A DNA stretch of 64,000 nucleotides, taken from assembly GCA_030765045.1 (NCBI GenBank), contig CM060964.1, forward strand, positions 170,776,719-170,840,718, read 5' to 3'. A program made the position numbers and the translations under genes. The DNA comes from Tenodera sinensis (lineage: Eukaryota > Arthropoda > Insecta > Mantodea > Mantidae). Below are positions 1 to 11,320 of this stretch, piece by piece. Numbering within the stretch: the first letter of the stretch is position 1; each line of letters begins with the position of its first letter. The notes below the pieces were generated by a model. The model was not told the origin of the DNA and made no database searches. It saw only the letters and a program-made list of their open reading frames with translations.

Positions 1-123
1 CCGGAACTATGTACATCTTCATGCTGACTGGTGGTGATGAGATTATTATGGAATCTTAGTATGGTGCACCTCACTCTAACTTACTATACCAGGTGTATAG
101 TAAACTTGAAGGTACATTGGAAA

Positions 124-245
124 CGTTTGAGAGGTAGAACTGGAGCTGAAAAATCCAATGCCACAGCTGAATTTTTCAGTTCCAGTTCTACCTCTCAAAC
201 ATAGCCCACACACGGTTTGTGTGTTTAAAAACACCAACATTAAGT
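124..245. repeat. Fold-back fragment of the SINE-B family
   Basis: The sequence gtttgagaggtagaact is followed about 60 bases later by its inverse, agttctacctctcaaac, so this copy folds back on itself. The right part (acacaccggtttgtgtg-like, then aaacaccaacattaag and ttggcataaataa) matches the end of the repeats at 39537-39715 and 58800-59175. Confidence 0.7.
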
Positions 246-849
246 TTGTTGGCATAAATAAATAATATATTAGAAACTTTGAAACTCATTAGACTTGCCG
301 CTACCCTCTGTTCAACAGCAGTGGCTACATATTTTTGTGTAACTAATTTGTAATGACTGTGTACATGAAATGAATCTGTATGATGAATATTGTGAAAGTC
401 ACATATCATTGCTTTGGACTGCATAATCAGTAACTATGGTGGTGGATGAAAATTTCGTCCCTCATGCTATTTCTGTCTGCAATGATTGGTGATGATTTTT
501 CTGCGAGGGAAGGGAAAAAAAGAGCAGTAATCTGGTGAATGTTATTTACTCTGTGATGTGTTCCGTATCCCAGAGCACTGCTTATTAGGAGTCGTATGAA
601 CAAACACACTTATATTGTTTAAGGCTTTATCTATAGATTAGTAGTATTGAATCTTTTTTCTCCACGTACCCCCAAAGACAATTTTCCATTCCAGCCTGTA
701 CCCCTAGGCTGGGTCCTAGGTCTAACCCTAGTTATCCTTAATTCAAATTATGCACAACCATATTTAAAATAGATTTAACATTTTATAACTTAAACACTAC
801 AAAAGGGAGGATTTTGCTATAAATGTGTAATTAAAGGAACTACATTATA

Positions 850-1175
850 GATTGCGCACTCAATATGAATTTGTATGTTTCTGGCCTGTTAATGAGTTGA
901 TTGAACTGGTATTTTGGACACAACTCCTCTATTAGTGGCTGAATCTTCGTTAATGTATCAATGGTGATTCTGGATTAAAGCGATTTCTTTGTTTTGCTTT
1001 GATTGCTGTCAAAACAGAGAAACCCTGTTCATATAAGTAAGTAGACGGGAATGCCAGAAAGTGTGAAATGGCAGTGTCACAAAGTACAGTGTACTCTTCG
1101 CGTGCACAACACCAGAAATCACAAATTGACATGTTTTCGATTTTTATTTTCAGTGAACTGTGACAGACATTTCCA
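850..1175 (-). pseudogene. hAT transposase C-terminal fragment (ZBED5/SCAND3 type)
   Basis: Read on the minus strand, the frame gives SHFLAFPSTYLYEQGFSVLT and then AIKAKQRNR. This is the hAT C-terminal dimerisation motif of the ZBED5/SCAND3 group (usually F-TSYLCE-GFSAL--IK-K-R-R). A frameshift follows near 950, and the adjacent frame continues TLTKIQPLIEEL, the expected next segment (I-PRI--L). No N-terminal or catalytic part was recognised nearby. The fragment is degraded. Confidence 0.65.
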
Positions 1176-3390
1176 AGAGACTTTCTTTTAATTTTAGGGG
1201 AAGGTCAGAGGAATTGGTGGTGGTGATGCAGCATGCATTTATAATCCATTCTTGTACTTTGTCTTTCTCAATTTCTGGAAAGTATTTTTAAAAACTGTAA
1301 CCTGAGATTCTGTGGGTGGAATTTTATTTCCAGAAGTCCATGAGGAGTAACCAGGAGAGTAAGCAAAATGGATTCTTGGACAGAGGGCAAACCAAATCTC
1401 TCTGGCTGAAATATTTTTCGTTATTTGTGCTCATTCAGGAAACATGTTATACTGACTGCATATTTTAATTTGTATTTTTCGTTATTTGTGATCATTGAGG
1501 AAACACATACTGACTGTATTCATATTTTAAATTTTATGTAACCCCTAAGAAGCCTTGGCATATCCTCATGGTGTGCGTACCCCAGGTTGAATGTGTCTGC
1601 TATAGACCATCTTTAGGACAGATTAGAGATAAGTAATAGGGAAAAACATTTTGGATTAGGTATTGTGTTGAAACTTAACAAATGGAACAATGCTATATGG
1701 GATTTTTTTCATAAAACTAAATGAATAAGTGAAAGATTTTTGGGGAAAAACAATTTTATGAGGTTGTGGGAGATAAGAGTTGAAACACTGAAGACAAATA
1801 GGAAATGAACTAGAAAGAAATTAACAAATTTTATTAGGTACTAAGTTATTTATATTTTGGGCTGCCTTTGAATTTGGGGCCCTGCCCTTCTGTCATTGAA
1901 CAGCCCTCTGGGATTCCTTACATATGTTTACATTTTGACCAATGCTGTTGTTTATTTTGTTTATTATTGTTACTACTTGGCCATGATATGACTGCACTTC
2001 AAGGAGAGCGCCACAGGTTTGTTTACTACCTTAAGTCTAGGGATCTGCGTGGAGCGAGGGAACGCAAGGAGAAAGGCGATACTGGGAATGTACAGTGCAC
2101 AATGAAAACAGTACTCACCTGCTGATGCCTTCACATTTGCAACTTATCCTTTCTTTCCCGGCACAACAAATATGCGAATGAGCATCATCAAGGGCAAGAT
2201 TTTTTGGTGGTAATTATTTGAAGAATTCACATTAATAATTTAAGTAGCGTTTTGTTCAAATTTTCGGGTGAAATTAATACACATAGACATTACTGAAATT
2301 AAAATTAAAGGTGAGTAATGTTACTGTAACATTATTGTTCAAAATTTCTCCAAATTGAAACACATTATCTTGACATGAATCACTACATGCATCAGACATC
2401 AGGGTCATTGCCCATCAATCAGCATCACCAAATCGCAACATACAAGAAGTTATGACACTTTCATTTTTCATTGCCCTTCTGTCTGTTACAACCGTTAAAT
2501 ATAGAAAAAAAATCTCTCGTCAGCATTTGATACTGATAACCAAAGACATTGAAGGGACTTTCCATAGAAAACGTAGTAACATTCACCTTTTGCTTTGAGT
2601 GCTAAGAGTGCTGTATCAAATTTTTTATGTCCTAACTGTTCAACAATGGCACAAAGTTCTCTGTGCTTTAAGTTTATTGCAGTGTCTTTGATAACACGTA
2701 ATGTGACCCTATGACATAAGCTTTTATTGTAGCCTCACCGATTGCACTGTCGGGAAGCTTTCTTTGTCTCTGCCAATAATATTTATTTTGTAGTATTGTT
2801 AGAAGTTGATCTCAAAAGAAGCTGGGTTATTGAATTTGTAAGAATTGAATGTGAATTCTTTCACTGTTATTAAAATCAAAATCTAAACACCAGCAACAAT
2901 GACTCAATAAATAAAAGAAACATTTCTAAGCAAAATTTAAAAAAAGTTATACAACATATTAGTGTATAAAACAAAGCAATCATGATCATACTTTCAGTAG
3001 TATCACTAATGAATTGTTTATTAGAGACTCTAGAAACCATACGATACAATATTGTAGCAACACTGTCACTGCTTACAGTCCAACTGTCTTGTAGACAGTA
3101 ATTTTGAACCGCTGGCGTTACTCTGTTTATATCGTTAGCATGCCTCATTGCAAGCATCTCAGTGTTGGTGATATTTCCTTTATGCGACTGTACCTTTAAA
3201 ACCCCGCCTACTTGTGACGTATATGTTTAGTAACTCTTCTCACCGAGTGCACTCTTATTGTGGCTGACTAGTAATGATTTTCTTCAATTTGTTTTTTCTT
3301 TTCACTTTTATCTTTTGAACACTTTTCTCATTTACTCGCTTTATACTTTCCATTTACTCTAAAGTTTTGTACATTTTTTAACTATCCCTT

Positions 3391-3520
3391 TTGGCGGTGC
3401 TGTGGCCGAGCAGCATTCTCCTATTAGCAAGATGACCCGGATTTGAACCCAGGGACCCACATGTGGTATTTGTTGTGGACGAAGTGGCATCTGGGTAGGT
3501 TTTTTTTGGCTTTACCAGTT
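3391..3520 (+). mobile_element. Degenerate tRNA-derived SINE (family A)
   Basis: The start ggcggtgctgtggccgag and the downstream acatgtggtatttgttgtgg, gacgaagtggcatctggg are diverged versions of the copies at 21746-21997 and 26972-27238. The tRNA B-box-like gatttgaaccc is present. The A-box half has decayed and the 3' part is lost. Confidence 0.7.
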
Positions 3521-4216
3521 TGCTAACTAATTGCTAATAGTTTTCCTAACGGCACGATAACTCACTTTCTTGTTATCCCTTTATTAATCACTTCCTTTCC
3601 CCACATACCCTGCTTTTACAATTCCTACTTAACTTTAGCTCTAAACTTTTCATTCCACCCTCAGTTACTCACTGACTATGGTGAATAAAACCTTTTGCCG
3701 TTTTCGTGACATGAGGCGGGGTGGCAGTTCCGTCTTTTTTTTTTTTTTTTATTTGCTGTAGGTTGCCACATGTTTGCTGTCTGACACTATCTTGCCCTTA
3801 GCTTTAAATAATTTATAGTTACTTATTTAGTTCATGAATTAAATAAGAACCATAAACCAATATTATGAGCTCTTTATGCAAACCACATTTTCAGGGATAC
3901 AGTTAAATAAAAAAAGACTTAAATACATCGTTTTAGGTAAAATGTAATACAGTTTTAACACTAGAGACTGAGTTTGTGGAAAAATTAAGTGGCCACAGTA
4001 TAGCAATATTGTCAGAGAAAATCATTTTCTTTTCAGTCATGGTTGATCAACATTGTCAGAAAGTAATACCTAAAGGCCCTATTTCATTTACTGTTCAATC
4101 TTAGTCTTTAATAAGCAGAACGTCTTCAGAAAAAAGTTTGTACTGGCTTCTTATGTCCTTCAATTTCTTCTGGCTCATGTCTGCGGGAGCGATCTTTTTA
4201 GAGATGAAGTTTTCTT

Positions 4217-4500
4217 GGAAAGGCTATAATGAGACTGAAAAATTCAAAGCCATAGCTGGGATTTGAATCACGGATCTGCCGGTTACCATCCAGCTGCTCT
4301 TAATTACTTAGCTATCATGGCCAACCTGCAGATGCAACTTTAAATCTCCAACTCACTTGCATTTTCCTGGTAAACCACACAAGGAGATCTCAGTTCATAT
4401 GAGATATCATACCTTAATGGCAACTTACAATATTGTAAGTCCTGGGCTTCTAGTTTAACCAACTAAGGTCAATCAATGTAATTATTCTTCCACACAATAG
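4217..4500 (-). mobile_element. SINE-B copy (tRNA-derived)
   Basis: On the minus strand this carries a tRNA-like head (A-box-like tagctaagtaatt, B-box-like gattcaaatccc), then caatgcc/caaagcc and tttttcagtctcat. The downstream tail ctcatatgagatatcatacc parallels the copy that follows at 4516. The two copies lie almost head to tail. Confidence 0.65.
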
Positions 4501-4515
4501 CCATGTATAGGACAT

Positions 4516-4935
4516 GATTGGAAAGGCTAGAATGAGACTGAAAAATTCAATGCCATAGCTGGGATTTGAACCATGGATCTTCCTTCACGCACAGCTGCTC
4601 TAACCATGGAGCTACCATGGCAACTTGTTAATGACATTAAATTCCTGAACCGATTAGTATTTTCCCAGTAGATCACTAGGGAATCTCACATCTGAGAAAT
4701 ATCCCAAGGGTGACTTAAATTTGTACTTATGTCCAGGGTTTAAATAACCTTTAGGTGGTTATTGTTATTTTTTTATGCCAACAAACTGCTGGTGTTTTCA
4801 ACCATACAGGCTGTGTGTGGGCATTGTTTGAATGGTAGCTCAGTGGTTATAGCAGCTGCACATGAAGCAGAAGATCCATGGTTCAAATCCCAGTCATGGC
4901 ATTGAATTTTACAGTCCTGATTCTACTGCTCGAAT
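4516..4935. mobile_element. SINE-B copies, facing each other
   Basis: The left part has the tRNA-like head on the minus strand (agctccatggttagagca and ggttcaaatccc). The right part, 4838-4910, has a second tRNA-like head on the plus strand (ggtagctcagtggttatagc, then ggttcaaatccc). The block between (aaatctcacatctgag, gtccagggtttaa, atgccaacaaactgctgg) is shared with 58800-59175. Two copies therefore face each other. Confidence 0.7.
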
Positions 4936-5154
4936 ATTTATTTATATATACAGGTGTAAATGAATAACACCACACGAATTTTACTGGTGACAGACGGTTC
5001 ATAGGCAATCAATTTGAGATGGTAAACCTATGGTCTAGGATTACAAATTACAGAACTGTGCCCTAAAATTGTTTGAGGGTATACACACCACTGATCATGT
5101 CCACTGCAGCTGTAACACATGATGAGAGAACAAACTTGTGAATTCTGTAACCTG

Positions 5155-5245
5155 TCTGTTTAGCGTAATGGATATGGTGCTACGACGCGAAGGTACGGAT
5201 GTATTAAAAGAGCAGGTTCAATTATCCATAAGCCCACATTTTTTA
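5155..5245 (+). repeat. Weak tRNA-like fragment
   Basis: tgtttagcgtaatggat resembles an A box and gcaggttcaattat resembles a B box about 50 bases on. A CT-rich run (5243-5295) follows. Probably a decayed tRNA-derived SINE head; no clover-leaf is convincing. Confidence 0.35.
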
Positions 5246-5589
5246 TGTTCTTCTTTCTCTCTCTCTCTCCTTCTTTCTTTCTTTCTCTCTTTCATAAGCG
5301 AATGCTGAATTTGATTTATGGGAAACATTTGTGTTGCATTGTAATTTTTCGTTTAACTAATGTTTAAACTTTTTGTTTCAAGTTTGTTTGACTATTATTT
5401 ACACTTGCATGACCTAAATAGTAAATACACACTGAGAACATCATTTTCACCTAAATGAGATGGTTCAAGCCTAACTAGCAGCTTAGACACAATACAATAG
5501 GTAGATACAAGCAGAACAAAGGTAAGGAAATAAATAATGAGTAAGTGCAGGTTTCATGTCTTGATACCTTAATTAAATCTGGTAATAAA

Positions 5590-5890
5590 TTGAGCAATAC
5601 AATAAGAGAAGGAATACAGGCAGGGAATGAGGTTATTATGCAAATAAAAAGATTTTCTCTAATGGAATAATAACCAGAAATACTAAACTCAAAGTTTATA
5701 AAACGTTAATAAGGCCAGTATTAACCTATGGGTCTGAGGTTTGTTCTACCACAATGAATGATGAAAAGGCTTTGCTGTCTTTCAAGAGAAGAATAGTCTG
5801 ACAAATGTTTGGACCTGTACATTGTGGTGCACAGAATTGGAGAGTGAGATCTAATCGGGAAATAAATTATTTAATAGAAGTAAACAATAC
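5590..5890 (+). pseudogene. RTE-like LINE reverse-transcriptase C-terminal fragment
   Basis: The + frame reads SRNTKLKVYKTLIRPVLTYG, then SEVCSTTMNDEKALLSFKRR and MFGPVHCGAQNWRVRSNREI. This is the thumb/connection region of RTE-type reverse transcriptases (K-K-YKTLIRPV-TYG-E, then L--FERK-LR-IFGP). At least one stop interrupts it. The palm with the YADD motif and the endonuclease are absent here. Confidence 0.75.
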
Positions 5891-6504
5891 TATGTGCATT
5901 GCATATGATAGTGGTATTTTGCTATTTTAAAGCATAAACACAACATTGCTCTCAAACTGGAAAAGAAAAGGACAAAAAAGTTTACCCATCTCTGGGTTTG
6001 AATTCGATTTCTGGGGTTCGTTAGGTCCACAGTCAGTCATAACCATGTGGCCGTAGCTCGCCAGGACTTGTTATCCATTGCAGTGACGTGCAGCCACATG
6101 TTATGTCTCCAATTTAAGCTCATTTGGTAATGCTACAATTTAGAAATGCTTCCTCAGAGAGACAGCAGCTTTACTAAGTTCCTAATAAGCACTATTTTGA
6201 TTTCAATGGATAATATTGACATACTTTTTTCGGTTTGATTTATTGGTCACAATCTCCAATTACTTTGAATACGTATAACTTATTAGCTTGACATCGTAAA
6301 CCATTGGTTTCTTATCTCAAATTGATTGTCTTTGAACCCTCTATTACCTGTAAAATTTGTGTGGTGTTATTCATTTACACAAAAGAATTTGTAGTATAAG
6401 CTTCCATTTACTTTGTTGCATTTTAAAGTGATAGATTCTAGAACCAGAATGTTTGTATTCATTCCATGCCCAAATGACGAAAGTGAGAACTAGCTTGTTC
6501 TCAC

Positions 6505-6671
6505 CCATAGTATTAAGATTTTCCGGGGAAGGCCGCATCTTGGTTGTGTTGTTGCCAATGTGTTGCCCTACTATGTAGAGCTTCTTCAGAAGAAGCTCTA
6601 CATAGTAGGGTGAAACGTTGGCAACAACACAACCAAGACGCTGCCTTCCCCGGAAAATCTTAATACTATGG
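6505..6671. repeat. Near-perfect 167-bp hairpin
   Basis: The left arm 6505-6587 and right arm 6589-6671 are inverse copies around a single central base at 6588, with only a few mismatches. Examples are ccatagtattaagatttt against aaaatcttaatactatgg, and gagcttcttc/agaagaagctc at the centre. There is no loop. In RNA this would form an ~80-bp stem just upstream of the SEC31 start exon. Confidence 0.9.
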
Positions 6672-7129
6672 ACACTGGCCGCCGAAGCTTACGTAAGTTA
6701 TTGTCCTCACCCCTTTGATTTTTGTTTTCTAAATATGTACACATAGAAGTATACGATTGCTCCCCTCATTACTCTCTAAGATAAATATGTTACTTTCCAT
6801 GTAGGGCTGAATTCATTCTTCTTGGCCCAAGCCCTTGAATGCCCATCATGTAGGTGAGTCAGAAAACAAGTAAAACAATGGGTAAGATATGGGTTAAGGA
6901 GGAGTTACTGACATAATCTATAGGGTTAGTCTTGTGATGCACATCACATCATTTTTCAGTTGCATGGCACATTAAGTAGCTCACCTTATGTTCTCCAGGA
7001 GCCAAAATTGGTGAATCTAGCATCAAATCAACTTGAAAGAAATTGAGGCCTGTGTCTGTTGTGGTTTCATTCATGAATTAAATAGAGATGTGTATTTTTC
7101 TTGTGATAAATAAAACTGGTGTTTTATAG

Positions 7130-7350
7130 GTTTGAAGAAAGAGGAAGATGAAAATAAAAGAGATAGAGAGGACTGTGAATGTATCCTGGTCTCCACCAGG
7201 ACAATACCCCATTCTACTTGCTGCAGGCACAGCTGCTCAGCAGTTGGATGCCTCATTCAGTACCTCTGCTGCCCTTGAGATCTACTCCTTAAGTCTTGGC
7301 GAACCAGGGTTGGACATGGAATTGTGCTCATCTGTTCCAAGCAATTACAG
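7130..7350 (+). CDS. Sec31: SEC31 start-codon exon (COPII coat, partial gene)
   Basis: SEC31 forms the outer cage of the COPII coat with SEC13 on vesicles leaving the endoplasmic reticulum. The ATG is at 7148 and encodes 67 residues plus two bases of the next codon. The start MKIKEIERTVNVSWSPPGQY and the later stretch AAGTAAQQLDASFSTSAALE match the conserved N-terminus of animal SEC31, the first blade of its WD40 propeller. A splice acceptor (gttttatag) ends at 7129, so 18 bases of 5'-UTR precede the ATG and a non-coding upstream exon is expected; I could not locate it. The donor is ag|gtaaat at 7351. The codon left incomplete (AG) is completed by G at the start of the exon at 48913, giving Arg as expected after SNY. 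Identity is near certain; the 5' edge rests on the acceptor alone. Confidence 0.95.
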
Positions 7351-7468
7351 GTAAATTAGTGAGTATGTGAGAGCATAAAGTTTATAAAAACATAAGACAA
7401 TTTCATGGAAACTTGTAGCTGCTAATGAGTAGGGAGTGGATTTTTATGTAAATATATATTTTAAGTAA

Positions 7469-7822
7469 AATGTAAACGTAAACCCCGCGCGACAGCCCAC
7501 GAAGTGCCAAGGCCTACCGCCCAGCCGCTGCGTCCCCCACCTCTGCCCACTACAGGCGTCATTGGTGAGGTGCAGTACTGGAGGGTGGGACGTGGTCAGC
7601 GCCCCGAGCCCTCCCGGCCAGTTATGCGGTCTTCTCGACCTGGGGCCGCTACTTCTCCATCAAGTAGCTCCTCAATTGGTCCCTCCGGGACCTAACGAGG
7701 CTGAGTGCACCCCGTGCCAGACCTCCCAGAGGGGATAAAATCCCCATGCTGGTACCGGGGATCGAACCCGAGTCCTCTGCGCCACAGGCAAGCGCGCTGC
7801 CAGCTGCGCTACGGAGGCGGCC
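7469..7822 (-). mobile_element. tRNA-derived SINE (family C) inserted in the hAT element
   Basis: On the minus strand the head is ggccgcctccgtagcgcagc with a B box gggttcgatcccc; the body is GC-rich and ends near cgcgcggggtttacg. A 14-bp target duplication tatattttaagtaa flanks it (7455-7468 and 7823-7836). The body is much more GC-rich than its surroundings and creates a spurious open frame at 7504-7695. Confidence 0.9.
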
Positions 7823-8147
7823 TATATTTTAAGTAATTTGGCTAAAAACACATAATTTGTCACTTTTCTGCTAAATACACAGTCACTTTTTTTTGTTATA
7901 ATTTTTAAATTTAACAAAAAATGTTGTGCGTATTATAACACAATTTGAATGAACGTCATTTGTAAACGTGCTGCGTAGCGAATGACATCCACTATACGTG
8001 CTGCCTCGCTATCTGAAAGGGGAATCCCTTATTTTATGATGTGGATGGCTGACGCAAGGTACGCAACAGTCTTCAATCACTGCCTGAGTCTTGTAAAGCA
8101 GAGCATTTATACAGTACGGGTTCTGCAGTGAAGTGATTTGTGATATA

Positions 8148-9657
8148 ATGCCGAAAGTAAACTCGAGTGTTAGCTCTCGTTTGCAACAATATGTTGCTGA
8201 ATTCAGTGGCATCTTTACGAGTGATGGAAGAATTCTATTCTGCCAAAAATGTGGGAAAGCAGTAAATGCAGACCAGCGATCGCAAGTCTTGCAGCATTTA
8301 GCAGGTAATAAACACAGAATTGCCGCTTCACATACAAGTTCCAGACAGGTTCTTTTAGGCGAAGCAACTTCCTCTTCAGAGACTTCACATACTCTAGTTT
8401 CAAAATGTTCAGAATATTATGCAGATTTATGCAAAACTTTTCTTTCGTGTGATATTCCTTTATACAAATTGAAAAGTCCAGAGCTCAGAAATTTTCTTAC
8501 GAAATACACAGTTTCAAACACCAGAAGAGTCAACACTGAGAAAACTGTATGTGCCTGCCTGTTATGAAGACATTCTAAGAAAAATCAGAGCAGAATGTGA
8601 AAATAAAAAGATATGGGTAAGCATTGATGAATCACCCGACTCTAGCAGTAGGAAAGTGGGGAAATGTTGTGGTAGGTGTGCTAGAAAATAATGAAATGGC
8701 TTCCAAGCGGTGTTTTCTGTTAGCATGCAAAGAAAAATCAGCATCGAATCATGTAACAATGGCTCGCTTATTTAATGAATCTCTGCAGTTGTTATGGCCG
8801 AATGGGGTGAAATTTGATAGTTTTACTCTTACTCACAGATGCTGCTCCATATATGAAGAAAGCAGCCGAAGGTCTTTCTGTAAGCTTCCCACACATGATA
8901 CACGTAACTTGTATAGTACAGAGTATGTGAGCAGATACGTACATTGTATCCTAAAGTGGACAAATTGATCTCAAATGGCAAAAAGGTGTTTGTCAAAGCG
9001 CCAACAAGAATTGATTTATTCAGAACCAAAAATCCAGATGTTGAACTTCCACCTAGACCCATAGTTACTTGTTGGGGGACATGGTTGGAAGCAGCTGTGT
9101 ATTATGCAAACAATTTTGAAAATTTTAAATCAGTGATTGATGAACTAAATAAGCGTGACACTTCTTCAATTGAAATTCTTCAGAACTTACTCAACGACAT
9201 TACATTGAAAAATGAATTGTCTTACATATCTGCAAATTTGAGTTTCTTGTTTCTTTCTATAAAAAAATTAGAAACATCAACCAGCTTGTTAACTGAAACA
9301 GTTAATGAAGTGTATGACATTGAGGAAAAAATTAATTCACTCGGAGGTCCAAAAGTGGAAGCTATTAAACAGAAATTTAAAAGTGTGATTGAAAAAAAAT
9401 GGTGGATTTCATACTATGTGTAAAATTGCCAAGGTTTGGAAGGGGAAGTAGATGGTGAAATTGAAAATGTGTGTGCAAGTGACATTCCTTTGATGAAATA
9501 TGCAAGGCTATCATCTTGTGATGTTGAAAGGTCTTTCTCGCGGTATCGTGCATTGTTTCGAGACAACCGACATCGGTTTGTGATGGAAAACTTGGAGAAA
9601 GTGTTCGTGGTTCACTGCAACAGCGAGCTGTTTCAATCCAGCACTGCCTCAGCATGA
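8148..9657 (+). pseudogene. hAT transposase remnant with CGGBP1-like zinc finger
   Basis: The gene starts MPKVNSSVSSRLQQYVAEFS, followed by a BED/C2H2-like finger (FCQKCGKAV about residues 30-38, then LQHLAGNKHRIAA). The next block (YYADLCKTFLSCDIPLYKL) is the same order as in CGGBP1, a domesticated hAT protein. After a frameshift near 8550 the frame continues PACYEDILRKIRAECENK and VSIDESPDSSSRKVGN, where the first catalytic Asp is expected. The C-terminal dimerisation block SSCDVERSFSRYRALF is at 9508-9560. The frame shifts several times (near 8550, 8650, 8840 and 9423), so it is dead. Confidence 0.85.
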
Positions 9658-9814
9658 TTGGTGGGGTGAATTTTTTAGCATAAGTATTTGTAGTTGTGTA
9701 GTATTGAAACAAAATATTTTTGCATTTTTTATGCATATTTACATATTTTTTCTACATAAAAAATAAAATATTTTACAGTTTTTAGCACATAAAAATCCGC
9801 TCCCTACTAATGAG

Positions 9815-10560
9815 CTTCAGAAAGATGTTTTCTGGCAGACCTATTATAATGGTTCTGAAAATTATAAAGTCATGAAGCACTCAAAAGAACGGATTTCATC
9901 AGGTCACCAAATTCTACCTAGTACAGGGGTGGGTGCACCTGCTCAAGTGTGAAGAGAGCACACCTCCCCCCTCTCCACTTTCATCTGGCTCCCTGTTTTT
10001 CATGTAGGCTGACTGACTGGTAGATAGTAATGTTGAGGCCATTCTAGCTGCTCCACAGCAGGTCTGCCTAATGCTAACTTACTTGTATGATCCTAGGTTG
10101 AAGATAAGCAGCGTTATAGACATATTGACCATTGGATGGGTGTGTTGGGTTTTTGGAGACATTGTGGGTATTCTTTGATATGTAACCAATAATGTGTATA
10201 TACCAGGGTCACCAGAATCCATAAATTCTTACTGACAGTTTTCTACATTAATGACTACAAGAGACGAAAGAAATCTTTATCATAAAAATGTCCCATTCTT
10301 AAAATTACTTCGGGCAAGCACTTTGAGCTTTCGAAGACCATGATTTTGTTCATTTATTGATATGACTGTACAGTTAAAATATTTTTATTGTAGAAATAAT
10401 TACCTGTGAGCATTTGTGCATTGTTGATAACTATCTTTTATTTTGTGAAACACTAGATTGCTCCATCCTAGCTAACAATAAAATTCTGTAGCCTGCCAGA
10501 AAAAAAGGCCTTGGCAGAATAGTGTAGAAAAATCAATTACATGATCATGGAAAAAAGAAG
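9815..10560. other. No recognisable feature
   Basis: Between the hAT target duplication and the weak acidic ORF at 10565 I see no coding motif, SINE head or terminal repeat. Confidence 0.4.
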
Positions 10561-10564
10561 AGTT

Positions 10565-11320
10565 GATGATGTGAGTCTTATTTTATAGCAACTCTTTTTG
10601 AGGCAGGTGAAAATGGTCATACCTCTGATGCTAGTGAAAACGAATGTTTGCCATTGAGCAGCAATTAGGAAGACGAACATAGTGGAGAAAAATATTTAAC
10701 CCTTTGCAGTGAGAAAGTGGTTATAATTGTTGCGTGTTAGGTAGTATAAGGTGTCATATTTTTTGTTACTGAGGGAACAGTTTTGGCTTGATTCCCCTGT
10801 TATTTGACCTATTTCTCAGATGATGTCAGGAGTATGCAGGATTGGCAGCAGAAACTTTCCATGGTGCAATATTCAAGTGTCTAAAACCACACTTGCCAGT
10901 TTTGTGTATGTTTCATTTGGCGAAGTGTATGTTTTTGAAGAATTGTTGCACATTGGCATTAAAAGAACCTTAACATGGGGTGAAATGTCTATTATCAATT
11001 AATTGAGTAATAACTCTTCAAATTTTGAGTCCTTTGGCTTAGAAGACTACAAAATTGCAAAAAGAAAAGAACATTATACAGCTGGGTGAGCACAACTGTG
11101 ACTTAAATGATAGTGATAGTGAGAATGTTGATTTGCCAGTTAGAAATGTAAGTGCTTCTGTGTGGAAGAACATACGGAACATGGTCCACTAAAATATGTG
11201 GCTCAAGAACCTGTTTCACCTTCCTCTTTTGATAGTGAAACCATACCAAATGAGTACTTTTCAATTATCTTTGATGATAAACTCCATTCTTTGAATCAAG
11301 AAGGAACAGCTTTATATGAT
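10565..11320 (+). pseudogene. Possible piggyBac N-terminal remnant
   Basis: Acidic stretches such as EAGENGHTSDASENECLPLS (about 10595-10665) and NDSDSENVDLPVRNVSASVW (about 11105-11170) resemble the acidic N-terminus of piggyBac transposases. TTAACCCTTT at 10696, a typical piggyBac end, lies between them. No catalytic motif is present. An A-rich run (11322-11348) follows. The assignment is tentative. Confidence 0.3.

Larger units (their letters stand above)
4954..6380. repeat. Inverted repeat pair, ~90-bp arms, 1.4 kb apart
   Basis: The left arm (about 4954-5040: gtgtaaatgaataacacc, then caatcaatttgagat) recurs inverted at about 6290-6380 (atctcaaattgattg, then ggtgttattcatttacac). The arms are imperfect but collinear. 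The enclosed DNA contains an RTE-like LINE fragment and a CT-rich run. It could be a DNA transposon with long ends, or two inverted copies of a short repeat. Confidence 0.7.
1..7129. other. 5'-UTR intron or upstream DNA of SEC31
   Basis: This stretch precedes the acceptor at 7129. It holds a hAT fragment (850-1175), degenerate SINEs, an RTE-like LINE fragment, a long inverted repeat pair and a hairpin, each listed separately. Between about 1180 and 3390 I see no coding or repeat structure I can name. Short ORFs at 1868-2125 and 2876-3157 look like chance frames. Confidence 0.5.
7430..9806 (+). mobile_element. hAT transposon (CGGBP1-like), full length with ends
   Basis: The left end tagggagtggatttttatgt (7430-7449) is the inverse of acataaaaatccgctcccta (9787-9806), with one mismatch in 20. 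The 8-bp target duplication ctaatgag lies at 7422-7429 and 9807-9814, as expected for hAT. It contains a decayed transposase gene (8148-9657) and a later SINE insertion (7469-7822). It sits 79 bases into the SEC31 intron. Confidence 0.93.

Noticed and set aside
1868..2125. 85-codon ORF
   Set aside because: No motif, no splice context and no match to neighbouring elements; chance frame.
2876..3157. 93-codon hydrophobic minus-strand ORF
   Set aside because: Hydrophobic because AT-rich; nothing recognisable.
7504..7695. Proline-rich ORF
   Set aside because: Lies wholly inside the GC-rich SINE body at 7469-7822.
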